Shown: positions 1 to 7,937 of the stretch, in pieces
How positions within the stretch are numbered: position 1 is the stretch's first letter
How the letters are laid out: every line of letters begins with the position of its first letter
Assembly (NCBI RefSeq): GCF_014191495.1
Contig: NZ_JACHWR010000002.1
Span: forward strand, 1,726,784 to 1,790,783
Source of the DNA: Nocardioides soli
GTDB lineage: Bacteria > Actinomycetota > Actinomycetes > Propionibacteriales > Nocardioidaceae
Length of the DNA: 64,000 nt
Reading direction: 5' to 3'
The notes under the pieces: model-generated
The model's database searches: none
What the model was told of the DNA's origin: nothing
The model's input: only the letters and a program-made list of their open reading frames with translations
Translations under genes and position numbers: made by a program

Positions 1-42
1 TCAGGCGGTGGTCGCTGAGTCCTGAACCTGGCGACACGCCCA

Positions 43-84
43 GCGAATCCGACGTCATGCATGCACGTAAGGCGTCGGATTCGC
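43..84. repeat. 12-bp perfect inverted repeat (hairpin) before the capsid operon
   Basis: The arms gcgaatccgacg (43-54) and cgtcggattcgc (73-84) are perfect inverse complements. The 18-nt loop contains the palindrome tgcatgca. There is no T-tract, so a simple rho-independent terminator is unlikely. It lies 35 bp upstream of the first small gene and could be a processing site, an operator or a terminator of an upstream transcript. Confidence 0.55.
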
Positions 85-118
85 GCTGTGTGAACCACTC
101 CCGACCGAGAGGATGACG

Positions 119-202
119 ATGTCCACCAAGGGCCTCCTGTACACCGCGGTGATCGCGCTCGCCGTGACCGTGGCGTACGACAAGTACGGCAAGCGCGGCT
201 GA
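119..202 (+). CDS. 27-aa single-TM miniprotein, virion membrane candidate
   Basis: The ORF begins at an ATG after a GAGAGGA-type ribosome binding site. It encodes a short hydrophobic helix (about residues 5-20, LLYTAVIALAVTVAY) followed by a basic tail (KYGKRG). Its stop overlaps the next start (TGATG), so the two are translationally coupled. Tailless membrane-containing phages encode many such tiny membrane proteins; I infer a role in the internal virion membrane from context only. No family can be named. Confidence 0.6.
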   Translation: MSTKGLLYTAVIALAVTVAYDKYGKRG

Positions 203-351
203 TGGCTCGCCCCGCTCGCGGCCTGGCGTTCTGGGCTGCCGTGGGTGGCGTCAGCGTGGTCTCGCTGACGCTGCTGAACATCGCGGCCGACCGCCTCCCG
301 ATCCCGGGGCTCGCCGAGTTCCGGGACTACGCCGTACGCCGCAACGGCTGA
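202..351 (+). CDS. 49-aa single-TM miniprotein
   Basis: The gene starts inside the stop of the preceding 27-aa gene. A basic N-terminus (MARPARG) is followed by one TM segment at about residues 8-28 and a short soluble tail ending RRNG. It precedes the capsid gene by 69 bp. It is probably another virion membrane or assembly protein, inferred from position and topology. It has no recognisable domain. Confidence 0.6.
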   Translation: MARPARGLAFWAAVGGVSVVSLTLLNIAADRLPIPGLAEFRDYAVRRNG

Positions 352-420
352 CCGCCCACCCCCTGCCGGGGCCGTGCCCGGCGCACCCTCCGAGCACACC
401 CCACGAAAGGAACAACGCAG

Positions 421-1575
421 ATGGCGCAGGCAGCCGAGCGTTACATGCAGGGCATCGCGGTGCCCGAGTCCGCCGTCCGGCCCGGCGAGTTCTTCGCCCG
501 CACCCGGCGCAAGCTGGGCCTGGAGTACAACAAGACGTATGCCGGGCTGGGTGCCCAGGACGTCGTCGAGATCAAGAAGACCGACATCCTGTCCGAGCTG
601 ACGGTCCGGTTCGTCGGCACGCTGACGGTCACCCCGGGCACCGGGGCGGTCGCCACGACCCGCCGGTGGCCCTACGACCTGCTGAAGAAGATCCGGTTCA
701 CGGCCAACGGGCAGTCGAACCTGATCAACGTCTCGGGGCTGAAGCTGAAGGTGCACCAGTTCATGCGCCACGGTGACCTGACCGACCGCGGCGTGTCCCA
801 GAGCATCGCCGGATCCACGGTCACCCAGGGCACGCTCGCGAAGAGCAGCGAGTCGTGGGGTGTGGGGTCGGGCGCGACGGCGATCGCGGCCGGTACCTAC
901 GACGTGGACCTCGAGTGGGTGATCCCGGTCTCCGAGGACCAGGTGGACCTGATGGGCGCGATCTTCTGCGCGACCTCGAGCACCGACCTGTCGCTGATGC
1001 TCGACTGGGCCACGCCGGCCGAGCTGTTCGCGCTGACGGGCAACGGCGCCGCGGCGCTGGCCGGGAAGGTCCAGGTGCTCGCGAAGCGGTTCAGCATCCC
1101 GATGGCGGACGGCACGATCATCGTGCCGGATCTGTCGCAGTTCCACTCCCTGATCGAGATCAGCAAGGGCGACGGGTTGGGCTTGGGTGCGAACGAGATC
1201 TACCTGACGGGCCAGGGCGCCGGCAAGACGTTGATCAGGCTCTTCAGCCAGGTCTGGAACAACAACGTGCCGCTGCCGGTGACCGACGCCAACTTCGGTC
1301 GCCTCGCCTGGCGCTACTCGGGCAACGAGACCCCCGACGAGATCGAGTCGGGCGCGCTGATGCGGCAGCTCAACGAGAAGTACTACAACACCGACATCGG
1401 CAAGGTGTGGGGGTTCTTTTCGCACGAGTACGCCCAGGAGAACGCGTTCCGCGACACCGTCGACCTGGGTACCACGGCCGAGTTCCGGCAGATCATCGAG
1501 ATCGCGGCCGGCGTCGCGCTGTCGAACCCGCGGGTCGAGTACGTCGCCGAGTCCATCTTCGTCGCGGGGTCGTGA
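421..1575 (+). CDS. Putative double-jelly-roll major capsid protein of a tailless phage
   Basis: The product has 384 aa, close to PRD1 P3 (about 395 aa). It is beta-rich, with no signal peptide or TM, and starts at an ATG behind AAAGGA. Segments such as PYDLLKKIRFTANG near residue 80 and DLEWVIPVSEDQVDLMGAIF near residue 160 have the alternating hydrophobic pattern of jelly-roll strands. The strongest evidence is context: small membrane proteins around it, a 242-aa packaging ATPase, and two wall hydrolases, with no portal, terminase, protease or tail genes. The assignment is inference from length, order and composition. A structure prediction showing two stacked eight-strand barrels would settle it. 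Confidence 0.68.
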   Translation: MAQAAERYMQGIAVPESAVRPGEFFARTRRKLGLEYNKTYAGLGAQDVVEIKKTDILSELTVRFVGTLTVTPGTGAVATTRRWPYDLLKKIRFTANGQSNLINVSGLKLKVHQFMRHGDLTDRGVSQSIAGSTVTQGTLAKSSESWGVGSGATAIAAGTYDVDLEWVIPVSEDQVDLMGAIFCATSSTDLSLMLDWATPAELFALTGNGAAALAGKVQVLAKRFSIPMADGTIIVPDLSQFHSLIEISKGDGLGLGANEIYLTGQGAGKTLIRLFSQVWNNNVPLPVTDANFGRLAWRYSGNETPDEIESGALMRQLNEKYYNTDIGKVWGFFSHEYAQENAFRDTVDLGTTAEFRQIIEIAAGVALSNPRVEYVAESIFVAGS

Positions 1576-1581
1576 TCGGCG

Positions 1582-1830
1582 ATGGGTAGCTGGATCCAGG
1601 GCCCGGCCGAGAAGTACGGCGGCTCGTTCATCTCGAACAAGCCCCAGCAGAGCGACGACGCGCGCGAGCTCGCGCCCGCGGCCGGGCCGGCGGGGAAGCA
1701 GTCGCCGTTCTCGCCCTCGCACCCGCTGTTCTGGTTCGGCGTGGTCGCCGCGGCGTCGGTCGGTCTGATGGCCTACTCGACCAGCGTCCGGGTCGGCCCG
1801 GCGTCCGCGTCGGTCAGCCTCGGCAAGTAG
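1582..1830 (+). CDS. 82-aa membrane protein of the capsid operon
   Basis: The product has a soluble, polar N-terminal half and one TM segment at about residues 50-67 (FWFGVVAAASVGLMAYS), then a short tail. It starts 6 bp after the capsid stop. The layout suggests a C-terminally anchored virion membrane protein that could link capsid and membrane. No family is recognised; the function is inferred from position. Confidence 0.6.
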   Translation: MGSWIQGPAEKYGGSFISNKPQQSDDARELAPAAGPAGKQSPFSPSHPLFWFGVVAAASVGLMAYSTSVRVGPASASVSLGK

Positions 1831-1839
1831 GGGGCATCG

Positions 1840-2406
1840 GTGACTGCCGCAGTAGCAGCTGAAGCCGCGGGCGCAGGTGGCGCCGCGGCCGGTGGTGCTG
1901 CGGCGGGCCGGGCCGCCGCCGGTGGTGCGGGAGCGCAGACCGCCGGCGGCGGGCCGGCGACCGGGCTGGTCCCGGGAGCCGCACGGCGGCCCGCCGCCGG
2001 TGCTCGGGGCCGGCGAGGGGCGCGCGGCGCCCCGGGACCGGCCGGGCAACGCGGATCCTCGGGCTCCTCGAGCACGGGCCGCAGCTGGTTCCAGAAGGCC
2101 GGCGACGTCGGCCAGGGCGCCGAGCAGGCCATCGACTCGGGGATCAAGGAGGCCCGCGGGCTCCGGCTCACGCCACCGCGCCGGCTCACCGTCAACGACG
2201 GCGCCGGGTTCCTCGGCGGCCTGCTGCTCTACGTGCTGTTCCTGAACTACCTGCGCTACGGCAAGGACGGCGTGACGGGCTGGCTGGGCGCGAAGTTCCT
2301 CAACCGGCCGTGGTACCCGCTCGACGACAGCGGTGCCGACGCGAGCAACTACGGCCGGGGCGACTGGGACGAGGACGACGATGAGGACGAGGTGGAGACC
2401 ACATGA
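1840..2406 (+). CDS. 188-aa Ala/Gly-rich protein with a central TM and acidic tail
   Basis: It starts at a GTG behind GTAGGGGG. Residues 1-80 are low-complexity Ala/Gly/Arg/Pro. Residues 85-120 look helical and amphipathic. A TM segment (GAGFLGGLLLYVLFLNYL) falls at about residues 126-143, and the C-terminus is strongly acidic (DWDEDDDEDE). The stop overlaps the next ATG. Probably a virion membrane or minor structural protein; no homologous family recognised. Confidence 0.58.
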   Translation: MTAAVAAEAAGAGGAAAGGAAAGRAAAGGAGAQTAGGGPATGLVPGAARRPAAGARGRRGARGAPGPAGQRGSSGSSSTGRSWFQKAGDVGQGAEQAIDSGIKEARGLRLTPPRRLTVNDGAGFLGGLLLYVLFLNYLRYGKDGVTGWLGAKFLNRPWYPLDDSGADASNYGRGDWDEDDDEDEVETT

Positions 2407-2501
2407 GGCTCAGCGGCCTGGTCATCGTCGCGTTCGGCGTCTGGATCATCGTCCAGGTCACCGCCGGTGACGGCCTGCAGCGCCTCGGGGTGATCGAGTG
2501 A
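2403..2501 (+). CDS. 32-aa single-TM miniprotein
   Basis: It is coupled by ATGA to the upstream gene and by GTGA to the downstream gene. It consists almost entirely of one hydrophobic helix (LSGLVIVAFGVWIIVQV) with a short soluble end. Four-base overlaps on both sides and the tight operon make chance unlikely. It is likely one of the small virion membrane proteins. Confidence 0.58.
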   Translation: MRLSGLVIVAFGVWIIVQVTAGDGLQRLGVIE

Positions 2502-2740
2502 CCTGGCGCGGCGTGTTCACCGGCATCCTCGCCCTGGTCGCGCTCCAGGCGCTCGTCGGCCGACGCGACAGCGCCGAGCGGGTCGGGGAGGGCTTCGAGT
2601 GGCTCTCCACCCTGGCCAGCGCGGCGCTCGACCCGTCGAAGCCGGCCATCCCCGACCTGGCCGGCGTCGGCCCGGCCCTCAATGACGGCGACTCCGGCGG
2701 CGACTCCGGCGGTGGCGGGGGAGGCGGCGGGTCCTGGTGA
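2498..2740 (+). CDS. 80-aa small membrane-associated protein with Gly-rich tail
   Basis: The GTG start overlaps the previous stop. The first 20 residues are hydrophobic (VFTGILALVALQALVG), followed by a soluble segment and a C-terminal Gly/Ser tail (GGGGGGGGSW). It may be a phage membrane or infectivity protein. No family is recognised. Confidence 0.55.
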   Translation: MTWRGVFTGILALVALQALVGRRDSAERVGEGFEWLSTLASAALDPSKPAIPDLAGVGPALNDGDSGGDSGGGGGGGGSW

Positions 2741-2783
2741 CCCGTCGCGCGTCGACGTACGACACAACGAAAGCGAGAGCACG

Positions 2784-2924
2784 ATGGGCAAGACCGCACT
2801 GAAGTACATCGGGATCCTGACCGGCCTCTACATCATCGTCTACAACGGCTCGAAGGCCGGCTCCGTGGTCACCAAGGGCGCGGCCGGCGCGAGCAGCTTC
2901 GTCCGGACCCTCCAGGGCCGCTGA
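2784..2924 (+). CDS. 46-aa single-TM miniprotein
   Basis: The ATG follows AACGAAAGCGAGAGC. The product has a short basic start (MGKTALKY), a TM helix at about residues 8-22 (IGILTGLYIIVYNG) and a soluble Ala/Gly tail. It is one base upstream of the next gene. It matches the series of tiny membrane proteins in this operon. Confidence 0.58.
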   Translation: MGKTALKYIGILTGLYIIVYNGSKAGSVVTKGAAGASSFVRTLQGR

Positions 2925-2925
2925 G

Positions 2926-3264
2926 ATGGGCTGGAGCAACGTCCGGGCCCGTCAGGACCTCGCGTTCGGCGTCGACCCGCACGCACGCCAGGGCCTCAGT
3001 CTCGCGCGGGTGATCCTGCGTCGCGCCCAGGGCGTGGGACTGCGGGCGGTGCTGGGCGCCGACGGCGACCCGGAGATCTCCTACGGCGGCTCCTACGGAC
3101 CGCAGGTCCAGCCCGAGATCACCGGCGCCGCGGGCCGGATCGCCTCGCCCTCGGTCACCCGCGACATGGGCGGAGCGGACATCGCCACCGGCGTCACCTC
3201 GACCAGCAGCGCCGCGGCGGCCACCTTCGCCGAGCGTCTGCGCCGCGGCCGGGTGATGACCTGA
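2926..3264 (+). CDS. 112-aa phage structural-region protein of unknown function
   Basis: The product is soluble, basic at both ends, with no TM and no recognisable domain. Its stop (TGATGG) overlaps the start of the next gene. Position between virion membrane genes suggests a structural or scaffolding role, but the sequence gives no direct evidence. Confidence 0.55.
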   Translation: MGWSNVRARQDLAFGVDPHARQGLSLARVILRRAQGVGLRAVLGADGDPEISYGGSYGPQVQPEITGAAGRIASPSVTRDMGGADIATGVTSTSSAAAATFAERLRRGRVMT

Positions 3265-4043
3265 TGGCCACCCCATCCACGCCATCCACGCCAGGGTTCG
3301 AGGGACCGCTGAACCCGGCCCCCGGCGCGCCGGCCCCTGGCCCGGCACCAGCGTCGGCCGGCAGCACCCGCAAGGGCAAGGGTCTCGGCGGGCTCGGCGG
3401 GCTCTCACCGAAGATGCAGCTGGCCGCGGCCGGCGGCGTGGTCGTGCTGCTCGCGGCGTTCATGGCCCGACGTAACGGGGGCGGGATCGACTACGGCACC
3501 GTCGACACCAGCACCGAGGACCTGATCAGCGAGCTCAGCCCCGCGTTGAGCAACCTCGGCGACCAGGTCGAGGGCCTCGGCGGCCAGATCGGCGGCCAGC
3601 TCGAGCAGCTCGGCGAGACGATCAAGCCGATCGTGCCCGCCGAGCCCGACGAGCCGCTCGAGGTCGTACCCGGCCCGCCCGGACCACGCGGCCCCCGCGG
3701 CCGGCCCGGCAAGAGCGCCCCGAAGGCGACGGCGAAGAAGCCGGAGAAGAAGACCACCAAGAAGCCCGGCGCACGACCCGGCAAGAAGCCCGGCAAGGGC
3801 AAGGCGGCCAAGGCTGACGGCCAGAAGAAGGGGCCCCGGTTGCCCGGTCGGCCGGCGGTGACCAAGCCGAAGAAGCCGAAGCCGAGGGCGACCGCCGCGG
3901 CCCGGCCGGCCCAACTGGGCCGCACCTCGCCGGCCGGCCGTGTCCCGGCCGCTCGGCCCGCGGCGTCGCGCGGTGCGGCCACCACCCGCGCCGCGGTGAA
4001 GAAGGCCGCGACCCCGGCGAAGAAGGTAGCCAAGAAGAAGTGA
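3264..4043 (+). CDS. 259-aa membrane protein with collagen-like and histone H1-like segments
   Basis: A Pro/Ala-rich N-terminus is followed by one TM (about residues 52-68, LAAAGGVVVLLAAFMA), then a segment of heptad-like LxxLGxQ repeats (about 88-118). Next comes a short collagen-like run (GPPGPRGPRGRPG, about 138-151) and about 100 residues of Lys/Ala/Pro/Arg repeats resembling bacterial H1-like proteins. One end would sit in the membrane while the basic end could bind DNA or phospholipid heads. It may organise the genome under the virion membrane; this is inference. No family is assigned. Confidence 0.6.
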   Translation: MATPSTPSTPGFEGPLNPAPGAPAPGPAPASAGSTRKGKGLGGLGGLSPKMQLAAAGGVVVLLAAFMARRNGGGIDYGTVDTSTEDLISELSPALSNLGDQVEGLGGQIGGQLEQLGETIKPIVPAEPDEPLEVVPGPPGPRGPRGRPGKSAPKATAKKPEKKTTKKPGARPGKKPGKGKAAKADGQKKGPRLPGRPAVTKPKKPKPRATAAARPAQLGRTSPAGRVPAARPAASRGAATTRAAVKKAATPAKKVAKKK

Positions 4044-4050
4044 GCACGCT

Positions 4051-4740
4051 GTGGGCACGCTGACGCCGGCGTACGTCTTCAGGCTGGCGCGCGGCGCCGG
4101 CCTGAGTCGCCCGCGCGCCGTCATCGCCACCGCGATCGCGATGGCCGAGTCCGGGCTGGACCCGGGCGCCGAGGGCGACGTCGCGCTCGCGGACGCCACC
4201 TGGGGCCCCTCGCTCGGCCTGTGGCAGATCCGGTCGGTGCGCGCCCAGACCGGCACCGGTCGGGCCCGAGACGCCCAGCACCTGCGCGACCCCGCGTTCA
4301 ACGCCGTCGCGATGGACGTGATCTCCAACCACGGCGCTGATTTCTCGCCGTGGTCGGTGTACAAGTCCGGCGCCTACCGGCAGTACCTGGACGAAGCCGA
4401 GGCGGCCGCACGCGGCGGCCCGCTGTCGAGCACACCCGCCACCCCGGGAAGCTCGACCGCGCCGCCAGCCGGCTCACCCGCCGGCGGAGGCGTATCGGTG
4501 GCCGGCATCAAGGTCCCCGGCATCCCCGGCATCCCGGGGGTGCCCGACCCCGGCGACGTGCTCGGCGGCGCCGGGGACCTGCTCTCCGGCATCGGAGGCG
4601 GCGCGCTGGACGTCGCCCAGGGCGTCGTCGGGCTCCTGGTCAAGGAGCTCGCCCCCGCGGTCCTGATCGGCGCCGGCGTGCTCGGCGGATTCGCGATCAT
4701 CGCGATCGGCCTGTGGCGCGGCACCGAGGAGACACGATGA
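4051..4740 (+). CDS. Lytic transglycosylase-like protein, membrane anchored
   Basis: The first 110 residues resemble a soluble lytic transglycosylase (SLT/lysozyme-like) domain. They include an acidic residue in AIAMAESGLDP (E33), the GLWQIRS motif (about 56-62), and the later FSPWSVYKSGAY motif typical of phage hydrolases. A Pro/Gly linker and a C-terminal TM (about 200-225) follow. Such enzymes cleave glycan strands in the wall; tailless phages carry them on the virion membrane to open the wall during genome entry. GTG start. The stop overlaps the M23 gene start by ATGA, so the two hydrolases are coupled. Confidence 0.75.
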   Translation: MGTLTPAYVFRLARGAGLSRPRAVIATAIAMAESGLDPGAEGDVALADATWGPSLGLWQIRSVRAQTGTGRARDAQHLRDPAFNAVAMDVISNHGADFSPWSVYKSGAYRQYLDEAEAAARGGPLSSTPATPGSSTAPPAGSPAGGGVSVAGIKVPGIPGIPGVPDPGDVLGGAGDLLSGIGGGALDVAQGVVGLLVKELAPAVLIGAGVLGGFAIIAIGLWRGTEETR

Positions 4741-5390
4741 GCCTCACCAGCACCGGCCGCCGCCGCGCGCTCGAGGACGGCAAGTGGGTCCAGCCGGTCC
4801 AGGGCTACGCGATCACCACCCCGTACGGCAAGGCGGGCTCGCTGTGGTCCTCGGGTGCCCACACCGGTGCCGACTTCGCGTGCCCCACCGGCACACCCGT
4901 GCGAGCCGTCGCGGCCGGCCGCGTCAGCTCGACCGGCTGGGCCGGCGCCTACGGCAACCGCGTCGTCGTGGTGCACAAGCCCGGCCTGGAGACCTGGTAC
5001 TGCCACCTCTCCCACATCGGCGCCAGCCGCGGCGAGCAGATCGTCGCCGGCACCGTCGTCGGAGCGGCCGGCGAGACCGGGAACACCACCGGCCCACACC
5101 TCCACCTCGAGGTCCGCGTCAACGGCCAGCACCGCGACCCAGCGCCGTACCTCTCCGGCGCCGTCGACGCGCCGTCGACCCCGACCTACAACACCGGCGC
5201 CCAGCCCGCCGACACCCCGACCAACCCCGCGCTCGTGAACGCGGCCAACTCCAACATCGCCGGCGCCCTCACCACCGAGATACGCCGCCTGACCATCGTC
5301 GCCACCGTCGTCATCGGCGGCGTCGCACTCATCGCCGTGGGCATCGCCCAGGGCAGCAAGCCACGGCAGTCACCGAGAAGGAGCAGCTGA
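4737..5390 (+). CDS. M23-family peptidase, C-terminally membrane anchored
   Basis: The 217-aa product contains a LytM/M23 domain with zinc ligands in HTGADF (H42, D46) and HLHLEV (H121, H123). M23 enzymes cut peptide cross-bridges of peptidoglycan. A hydrophobic segment near residues 192-210 anchors the C-terminus. The start was taken at the ATG overlapping the upstream stop rather than at upstream in-frame codons. Paired with the transglycosylase, it would give wall entry or lysis. Catalytic residues are intact. Confidence 0.85.
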   Translation: MSLTSTGRRRALEDGKWVQPVQGYAITTPYGKAGSLWSSGAHTGADFACPTGTPVRAVAAGRVSSTGWAGAYGNRVVVVHKPGLETWYCHLSHIGASRGEQIVAGTVVGAAGETGNTTGPHLHLEVRVNGQHRDPAPYLSGAVDAPSTPTYNTGAQPADTPTNPALVNAANSNIAGALTTEIRRLTIVATVVIGGVALIAVGIAQGSKPRQSPRRSS

Positions 5391-5830
5391 TGGGTTTCCG
5401 AGACGTAGGCCGAGCACAGCCGGCCCCCAACGCCGAGCCGGCCCAGCCCGACGACCGCGACACCCAGCTGATCAAGTGGGGCGTCGAGCTCGAGCGCGCC
5501 CTGGGCGAATCGGTCGGCGGCGTCCTGCTCCGCGGCGCCCGCCCGGTCGCGGTCGGCATCACCGAGGGCGCCACCAAGCGGGTCGCGACCTCGCCGTCCG
5601 CGATGGTCGGGTTCGCCCTGACCAACGAGTCCGACGAGGGCGACGTGACCGTCCGCGTGCTCTTCTACGACGGCGGCAACGACGACGCCGACGTCATCAT
5701 GAAGGTCGCCCTCGCACCCGGCGAGAGCGCCCGTGACTGGTTCTTCCCCGGGATCAACCTCCAGCACGGCCTCTTCGTCGACTACGACGGCCCGATCTCC
5801 GGCAGCGTGTTCATGCGCGGGAGCGACTGA
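5390..5830 (+). CDS. 146-aa beta-rich phage protein, possible vertex or minor capsid protein
   Basis: The ATG overlaps the previous stop (TGATG). A polar N-terminus precedes an alternating hydrophobic pattern (MVGFALTNESDEGDVTVRV, VIMKVALAPGESARDWF, GLFVDYDGPISGSVFM) typical of a small beta sandwich. It sits directly upstream of the fibre/SGNH gene, so it may form the vertex base for that protein. This is inference from fold-like pattern and order; no family recognised. Confidence 0.55.
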   Translation: MGFRDVGRAQPAPNAEPAQPDDRDTQLIKWGVELERALGESVGGVLLRGARPVAVGITEGATKRVATSPSAMVGFALTNESDEGDVTVRVLFYDGGNDDADVIMKVALAPGESARDWFFPGINLQHGLFVDYDGPISGSVFMRGSD

Positions 5831-7404
5831 TGGGCACCAGCGGCACCCGCCTCGCGGTCGAGGCCGTCGAGGGCCTCGACCTGGTCGTGGCCGAGGGCGG
5901 GAAGGTCCCCGAGGCCTACATCCCCGACCGGCTCGCGGACGGCCAGGTCGTGGTCGGCGACGGCTCCGGCAACGTCCCCGAAGACCGGCTCCCAGAGCGG
6001 CTCTCCGCAGGCAGTCTGACGGCCTCGACAGCGCAGAGCATCCAGCCCGGCGAGACCGATCCCCAGGCGGCCGTCGACGCGCGCACGGCCACCGCTCTGG
6101 ACCTGTCTCTGGCCCCTGGCGCCCGAGCGTTCGTCTCACGAGTGCGGATGGGGCTGTCGGCCGCGTTCGGCATCGCCTCGGACTCCACCGCCGACAAGAT
6201 GTACGAGTGGCTCGTTATGGGCCTCCTGCTGTGGACGGGCCGCTACGCCCCACGCGCCAACGTCGACGTCTACGAGCGCAACGGGAGCGCCGCGAGCTAC
6301 AAGAGCCCGGTGCCGGTGCAGACGGGCGTTAGCGCACGCGCAACTGTGATCTACGACGACTTCGCGACCCCGGCCTCCGACGTCATCGGCACCACCCCGA
6401 CTGTCGGGACGCCGTGGGCGGGTAGCCACGCGAACGCGGCAAACGACTTCGACGTTGCCAACGGCCGGATGCGCGCCACGTCGTCGGAGACCCTGCGCGC
6501 CACCATCGTGAACACCGTCCCGGTCGGCGACCGGGCCATGTCCGGCCGCACCTACCAGACCGGGGTCGGAGTGCTGCGTCTCGGCATCGCCCGCAAAGAC
6601 GACAACAACTGGCTGGCGCTGTTCATCGACCGCGCTGCGGGCAACTGGCGCGGGCAGATCGTCCAGCGGATCGCCGGGGCCCAGGCGACCATCGCGACGA
6701 TGGACCAGCTCACCAACTTCCCGGCTGGCGACGCGTTCGACTTCGGCATCCAGGTTGTGGGCAGCCGCTGCACCGCGCAGGTCAACGGGGCCCCCCTGGG
6801 ATGTGTCCTCGACGCCGACGCGACCGACCTCGTCGCGACCTCGACCCTGATCGGAATCTGGGTGACGACGAACTTCGCCGTGGAACTCGACTACGTCCGC
6901 GTTGAGCAGCTGACCGCGGCCACCGCGCCTCCCACCGTGTCCATCTACAACGGCGGACTATCCGGCAGCCAGCTCTCCGAGCAGCAGGGCCACATCGCCG
7001 AGCTCTACCCCAGCTCGACCCCCCTGCACGGGTTCGCCATCAACCACGGGCACAACCACGGCAGCACCAGCCCCACGGCGTTCCTCGAGGCCATCGACTC
7101 GTTCGTCGCCGACCTGCGCGCACAGCAGCCCTCGGTGGGCCTCATCGTGGCCTCCCAGAACCCCGAGCTGCTGCCCTCGGCGAACGTCGCGGACCACCGA
7201 GCACGCAACGCCGCCCTGCCCGCCTATGCGCGCCGCAACGGTTACACCTACGTGCCCGGATACGAGTCCTACTCCATCCGCCTCGACGGCGGCGCCAGCG
7301 CGATCCAGGCGTCGGACGGCGTCCACCCCTACGGGAGTCTCGCCGAGCCCGCTGGCTCCGGCCTCCAGGCGAACGCCCTGGCCGACACGCTCGCGACGTT
7401 CTGA
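5830..7404 (+). CDS. Spike or receptor-binding protein with a C-terminal SGNH/GDSL-like hydrolase domain
   Basis: The first 60 residues are short beta-repeat-like sequence (GKVPEAYIPDRL then GNVPEDRLPERL) as in phage fibre shafts. A beta-rich central region follows (about 170-365). From about residue 370 there is an SGNH-type domain: GGLSGSQ (block I-like), INHGHNHG (block III-like) and DGVHP (block V with the catalytic His). SGNH domains deacetylate or deesterify surface sugars, which fits host-surface recognition. Block I deviates from GDS. Coupled to upstream and downstream structural genes; ATG overlaps the prior stop. Confidence 0.65.
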   Translation: MGTSGTRLAVEAVEGLDLVVAEGGKVPEAYIPDRLADGQVVVGDGSGNVPEDRLPERLSAGSLTASTAQSIQPGETDPQAAVDARTATALDLSLAPGARAFVSRVRMGLSAAFGIASDSTADKMYEWLVMGLLLWTGRYAPRANVDVYERNGSAASYKSPVPVQTGVSARATVIYDDFATPASDVIGTTPTVGTPWAGSHANAANDFDVANGRMRATSSETLRATIVNTVPVGDRAMSGRTYQTGVGVLRLGIARKDDNNWLALFIDRAAGNWRGQIVQRIAGAQATIATMDQLTNFPAGDAFDFGIQVVGSRCTAQVNGAPLGCVLDADATDLVATSTLIGIWVTTNFAVELDYVRVEQLTAATAPPTVSIYNGGLSGSQLSEQQGHIAELYPSSTPLHGFAINHGHNHGSTSPTAFLEAIDSFVADLRAQQPSVGLIVASQNPELLPSANVADHRARNAALPAYARRNGYTYVPGYESYSIRLDGGASAIQASDGVHPYGSLAEPAGSGLQANALADTLATF

Positions 7405-7450
7405 TCTATCGACCGGGAATGGCCCGGTGAACACGCCCACCAGATCCCCA

Positions 7451-7786
7451 ATGACACCTACGGGTAAGGCGTCAGATACCGCCATGACGTTTCCGACACT
7501 CTCCCCCCGCGAGCTGGTCGCCGGTCTGGTTGTCCTGGCGATGATTTTCATCGGCTACCTGTCCCTGGTCCTCACCGACCACGACGCGGATGGCTTCGTG
7601 GCGTTCGTCGTCACGGTCGCCGGTCTGGCTGGGCTCGGTGGCCATCAGGTCAAGCAGTCTCGGGCGCTGGCTACCATCAGCGAGCAGACCAACGGGGTCC
7701 TTACGCAGCGGATCGAGGCCGGGGCGCGCAAGGCGATCCGCGACGAGCTCGACCGGCGCGCCGAGCTCGAGGCGTCGGCGGAGTGA
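7451..7786 (+). CDS. Holin-like small membrane protein
   Basis: From the ATG at 7451 the product is 111 aa, or 100 aa from 7484. There are two TM segments, ELVAGLVVLAMIFIGYLSLVL and FVAFVVTVAGLAGLGG, separated by a charged turn. A basic, helical C-terminal domain (VKQSRALATISEQTNG...) follows. Two TMs plus a charged tail resemble actinophage holins, which form membrane pores at lysis. Start choice is uncertain because neither ATG has a strong ribosome binding site. The stop overlaps the next GTG. Confidence 0.55.
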   Translation: MTPTGKASDTAMTFPTLSPRELVAGLVVLAMIFIGYLSLVLTDHDADGFVAFVVTVAGLAGLGGHQVKQSRALATISEQTNGVLTQRIEAGARKAIRDELDRRAELEASAE

Positions 7787-7935
7787 CCAGTTCCCCGCTC
7801 CACTTCCGTAGCCGGCGCAACGCGCTCCTGGTCGGCTACCTCGGCATCCTCGTCGGCGCGGCCGCGCTGTACGACGCGTACGAGGGCCGCGGGCGGATGA
7901 AGCCGTTCCTGGTGAAGTTCCTCCCGGGGGCGTGA
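7783..7935 (+). CDS. 50-aa single-TM miniprotein
   Basis: The GTG overlaps the previous stop. The product has a basic N-terminus (HFRSRRNA), one TM (LLVGYLGILVGAAALYDAY) and a basic tail (GRMKPFLVKF). It is another member of the operon's small membrane proteins. It could be a second lysis protein or a virion membrane protein. Confidence 0.55.
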   Translation: MTSSPLHFRSRRNALLVGYLGILVGAAALYDAYEGRGRMKPFLVKFLPGA

Positions 7936-7937
7936 CC

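Noticed and set aside
55..2049. 664-aa minus-strand reading frame across the capsid gene
   Set aside because: Arg/Gly/Ala/Pro-rich composition with no domain. It is the antisense shadow of the capsid operon in high-GC DNA.
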